A stretch of DNA of 64,000 nucleotides from Bacteroides graminisolvens DSM 19988 = JCM 15093 (lineage in GTDB: Bacteria > Bacteroidota > Bacteroidia > Bacteroidales > Bacteroidaceae), in the NCBI RefSeq assembly GCF_000428125.1, contig NZ_ATZI01000014.1, positions 1 to 64,000 of the forward strand, written 5' to 3'. The position numbers and the translations under genes were made by a program. Every line of letters begins with the position of its first letter. Positions within the stretch are counted from its first letter, which is position 1. Shown in pieces: positions 61,172-64,000 of this stretch. Below the pieces are notes generated by a model that was given only the letters and a program-made list of their open reading frames with translations, was not told the origin of the DNA and did no database searches.

Positions 61172-63421
61172 ATGGAAACAATTTACCTGGGTATTATTAT
61201 TTTCTTATTCGTTTTGGCTGTATTCGACTTGATGGTCGGTGTTAGTAATGACGCAGTCAACTTTCTAAATTCCGCTATCGGCGCCAAAGCCGCTTCCTTT
61301 AAAACGATCATGATTATCTCGGCAATCGGTATCTTTATCGGAGCCTCGTTATCAAATGGCATGATGGACATTGCCCGACACGGAATTTATCAACCGGAGC
61401 ACTTCTACTTTGAAGAAATTATGTGCATTCTACTGGCAGTGATGCTCACGGATGTAGTTCTGCTCGATGTGTTCAACTCCATGGGAATGCCAACCTCAAC
61501 CACCGTATCGATGGTGTTTGAATTGCTGGGAGGTACATTTGCCCTTGCTTTGATTAAAGTGTACGGCGACAGCTCACTGGAATTGGGTGACCTCATTAAC
61601 ACAGACAAAGCGCTATCGGTCATCATGGCTATTTTCGTGTCAGTGGCTATCGCTTTCTTTTTCGGTATGTTGGTGCAATACATAGCCCGCGTTATCTTTT
61701 CCTTTAATTACCAAAACAAGATGAAGTACAGCATCGGCCTTTTCGGAGGAATTGCCGCTACTGCCATCATCTATTTCATGCTGATTAAAGGATTGAAAGA
61801 CAGTTCATTTATGACCAAAGAAAACTTGGCATGGGTGAAAGACCATACGGCGCAGTTGGTTCTTACCTGCTTTGTATTCTTCACCGTTTTGATGCAAATT
61901 CTGCATTGGTTAAAAATAAACGTATTCAAGATTGTCGTTTTGCTGGGAACCTTTGCTTTGGCACTTGCATTTGCCGGCAATGACTTGGTTAACTTCATCG
62001 GAGTGCCTTTGGCCGGTTATTCTTCTTTTATTGACTATACAACTAACGGTGCCGGATATGCACCAGACAGTTTCTTGATGACTTCACTGCTCGGCCCGGC
62101 AAGTACTCCATGGTATTTTCTGGTAGGCGCCGGAGCCATCATGGTATACGCCCTATTCACCTCTAAGAAAGCTCATGCAGTTGTCAAAACATCGGTAGAC
62201 CTCTCTCGGCAGGATGAAGGTGAAGAAACATTCGGCAGTACCCCCATTGCCCGTACACTAGTACGCATCAGCCTGAACATGTCGAACAGCCTGTCACGCA
62301 TTATACCCGAAGGTACCAAAAACTGGATTGACTCACGCTTTCGCAAAGACGAAGCGATTATTGCTGACGGAGGAGCATTTGACCTTGTCCGTGCATCTGT
62401 GAATCTGGTATTGGCAGGATTACTTATAGCCGTTGGTACCTCATTAAAACTTCCCTTGTCAACCACATACGTAACGTTCATGGTAGCAATGGGTAGTTCA
62501 CTGGCCGACAGAGCCTGGGGACGTGATTCGGCCGTATTCCGTATTACCGGTGTGTTGTCCGTTATCGGAGGCTGGTTTCTCACCGCAGGTGCTGCATTTA
62601 CCATCTGTTTCTTTGTAGCTCTTATCATCCATTTCGGAGGAACTGTTGCCATTGTGCTACTTATTGGATTGGCAGCCTTCACGCTGATTCGTAGTCAGGT
62701 TCTTTTCAAGAAGAAAAATCTCAAAGGAAAAGAGAACGAAACATTCAAAGAAATTATGCGTAGTACCGACAGCAATCAAGCTCTCAATTTAATGCGTGTA
62801 CTCACTCGTGAAGAATTGAACAAAGTATTACTCTATGCAGAAGAGAACTTTGACCGTACCGTAAACTCTTTCATCAATGAAAATCTCAGAGGACTAAGAA
62901 AAGCAATGGGTGCCAGTAAATTTGAGAAGCAACTGCTGAAACAGATGAAGCGTACCGGTACGTTAGCCATGTGCCGACTCGACAACAATACCGTTCTCGA
63001 AAAAGGTTTGTATTACTATCAGGGAAATGACTTTGCCAGCGAACTGGTGTATAGCATCCACAGATTGTGCGAGCCCTGCCTGGAACACATTGACAATAAC
63101 TTCAACCCGCTGGATGTGACTCAGAAGAATGAGTTTAGCGAAGTATCTGCCAAAATCACGGCACTGATCAGTTCATGCCGCGAGAAGCTAAATAACAATG
63201 CTTACGAGGACTTTGAAACGGATTTGGCCACAGCAAATGCTCTTAACGCGCAATTGGCTCATCTGAAACGCGAAGAACTAAAACGTATTCAGACTCAAAC
63301 GGGCAGTATCAAGGTAAGCATGGTTTATCTTACCATGATACAAGAAGCACAAAATGTGGTCACTTATACTATTAATTTGATGAAGGTAAATCGTAAATTC
63401 CAAATGGATTTTGAGATATAA
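61172..63421 (+). CDS. PiT-family inorganic phosphate transporter with C-terminal PhoU-like domain
   Basis: The 749-residue protein has TM segments in residues about 5-525. The two inverted signature repeats of PiT proteins are GVSNDAVNFLNSAIGAKAAS near residue 24 and FAGNDLVNFIGVPLAG near 268, equivalents of GANDVANA. Each is followed by MPTSTTVSMVFEL and LPLSTTYVTFMVAMGSSLADRAW. After the last TM the C-terminal 215 residues are a soluble helical domain resembling PhoU/DUF47, longer than in simple Pit proteins and likely regulatory. It probably drives cation-coupled phosphate uptake, matching polyphosphate synthesis by the upstream Ppk. Confidence 0.92.
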   Translation: METIYLGIIIFLFVLAVFDLMVGVSNDAVNFLNSAIGAKAASFKTIMIISAIGIFIGASLSNGMMDIARHGIYQPEHFYFEEIMCILLAVMLTDVVLLDVFNSMGMPTSTTVSMVFELLGGTFALALIKVYGDSSLELGDLINTDKALSVIMAIFVSVAIAFFFGMLVQYIARVIFSFNYQNKMKYSIGLFGGIAATAIIYFMLIKGLKDSSFMTKENLAWVKDHTAQLVLTCFVFFTVLMQILHWLKINVFKIVVLLGTFALALAFAGNDLVNFIGVPLAGYSSFIDYTTNGAGYAPDSFLMTSLLGPASTPWYFLVGAGAIMVYALFTSKKAHAVVKTSVDLSRQDEGEETFGSTPIARTLVRISLNMSNSLSRIIPEGTKNWIDSRFRKDEAIIADGGAFDLVRASVNLVLAGLLIAVGTSLKLPLSTTYVTFMVAMGSSLADRAWGRDSAVFRITGVLSVIGGWFLTAGAAFTICFFVALIIHFGGTVAIVLLIGLAAFTLIRSQVLFKKKNLKGKENETFKEIMRSTDSNQALNLMRVLTREELNKVLLYAEENFDRTVNSFINENLRGLRKAMGASKFEKQLLKQMKRTGTLAMCRLDNNTVLEKGLYYYQGNDFASELVYSIHRLCEPCLEHIDNNFNPLDVTQKNEFSEVSAKITALISSCREKLNNNAYEDFETDLATANALNAQLAHLKREELKRIQTQTGSIKVSMVYLTMIQEAQNVVTYTINLMKVNRKFQMDFEI

Positions 63422-63440
63422 GACTTTAGCAGACATGATA

Positions 63441-63477
63441 ATAATGGGTCGGACTAGTTGTTAGCTCGACCCATTAT
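63441..63477. terminator. Bidirectional hairpin terminator
   Basis: ATAATGGGTCG (63441-63451) pairs perfectly with CGACCCATTAT (63467-63477) between the convergent pit and receiver genes. Confidence 0.75.
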
Positions 63478-63490
63478 ACTTTAACATCTC

Positions 63491-63889
63491 CTACCAAGTT
63501 AACCCCGGAACATATTTTTTCAGGCTGTTGCGCAAAGCCATCAGAGTAATGGGTTTGACTAACACCTCTGTAGCACCTGCCACCATGGCTTGCTGCTGAT
63601 CTTCATAAAAGGCATACGCTGTCTGCACAATAATAGGAATATCCGGAGAAGATTGCCGAATGATACGTGTAGCTTCCAGTCCATCCATCAGTGGCATCTT
63701 GAGATCCATTAACAAGACATCGGCCTGTTCACCGTGCTGTTCATACAAATTCAGCATTTCCTGTCCGTTACGCGCCCATAAAACATCGCACCGATTATTG
63801 ATTATCGCCTTAATCAGTTTGAAATTACTTTCATCATCCTCTGCTACAAGAATTAACGGACGTTCTTTATTAGGTATTTTGCTTTCCAT
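63491..63889 (-). CDS. Stand-alone response-regulator receiver domain
   Basis: The 132-residue protein is entirely a CheY-like receiver. Acidic pocket residues are in LILVAEDDESNF, the phospho-acceptor is Asp62 in DVLLMDLKMPLMDGLEATR, the switch Thr is in IIVQTAYAF, and Lys in VLVKPITL. No output domain. It could act as a phosphate relay or by protein contacts, usually with a hybrid histidine kinase elsewhere. Monocistronic as far as the window shows. A TATTTTTG -7 box on the minus strand (63958-63951) is its likely promoter; 63959-64000 shows nothing else. Confidence 0.9.
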   Translation of the reverse strand: MESKIPNKERPLILVAEDDESNFKLIKAIINNRCDVLWARNGQEMLNLYEQHGEQADVLLMDLKMPLMDGLEATRIIRQSSPDIPIIVQTAYAFYEDQQQAMVAGATEVLVKPITLMALRNSLKKYVPGLTW

Positions 63890-64000
63890 ATATCCGGATT
63901 TATTTCATGATAAGTCATTTATATTATTCTCCTTGATAAAGCGAAGGTAACAAAAATAAATTATCATATACCTGTTGGCGCGATTAAAAAGTGAAGAGAT

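Overview
The window looks like a stretch of a Bacteroides or close Bacteroidales chromosome. Three things support this. Recognisable promoters carry the Bacteroidetes -7 element TAnnTTTG, sometimes with a TTG/TTTG element 18-19 bp upstream, rather than a sigma70 -10/-35. Several genes are family members typical of the order: a BT4734/VapE-type primase-helicase, DUF4290, DUF3857 transglutaminase-like proteins, an Asp-type MurA, and meso-diaminopimelate dehydrogenase. Most of the content is housekeeping. No rRNA, tRNA, CRISPR array or complete prophage was seen.

Layout. 1-1.4 kb: the end of an ISL3-type (ISAon1-like) insertion sequence next to a beta-barrel gene that has lost its 5' end, then a divergent MazG-like small protein. 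1.4-4 kb: DUF2147 protein, AraC regulator, nitronate monooxygenase. 4-7.2 kb: an orphan VapE-type primase-helicase behind about 1 kb of repeat-rich non-coding DNA. 7.2-13.8 kb: an RND efflux operon (MFP-RND-OMF) ending in an LpxA-like acyltransferase. 14-15.7 kb: TcdA, then a MarR regulator with glutathione peroxidase and a clear palindromic operator. 15.9-28.6 kb: nitrogen and carbon metabolism, with O-acetylhomoserine sulfhydrylase, malic enzyme coupled to an unlisted 57-aa membrane protein, two glutamate dehydrogenase paralogues flanking a receiver/ATP-grasp fusion and a prolyl oligopeptidase, and RlpA. 28.6-33.9 kb: M24 peptidase, CCA-adding-type nucleotidyltransferase, lipoprotein, RuvA, Ddh. 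33.9-34.4 kb: a second repeat-rich non-coding block. 34.4-39 kb: two tandem DUF3857/transglutaminase-fold proteins and a hemolysin III protein. 39-42.4 kb: a cobalamin riboswitch ahead of nrdD-nrdG. 42.4-49.2 kb: a leftward run of rseP, dxr, degenerate M23, rimM, murA, DUF4290 and tsaB. 49.3-51.4 kb: yicC-gmk-nadD. 51.4-54.4 kb: a four-gene leftward redox/stress-type cluster (DUF1858, DUF438-PAS, cupin, 4Fe-4S) with an upstream palindrome. 54.4-64 kb: metallophosphoesterase, MenA, RmlB-RmlA, YfcE-type phosphodiesterase, polyphosphate kinase, Pit-type phosphate transporter, and a stand-alone receiver.

The most unusual signal is in the two non-coding blocks at 6.2-6.8 kb and 33.96-34.26 kb. Each has arrays of short motifs repeating at 22-23 bp (two helical turns, with alternating 11/12-bp half-steps in the second) plus clusters of 10-bp tandem repeats. 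When the first block is read on the minus strand, both have the same order: 10-bp repeats, then phased array, then gene. The first lies directly upstream of the VapE-type primase-helicase and resembles an iteron-type replicator. The second has no such gene beside it. Functional interpretation of these blocks is inference; the repeats and their spacing are read directly from the sequence.
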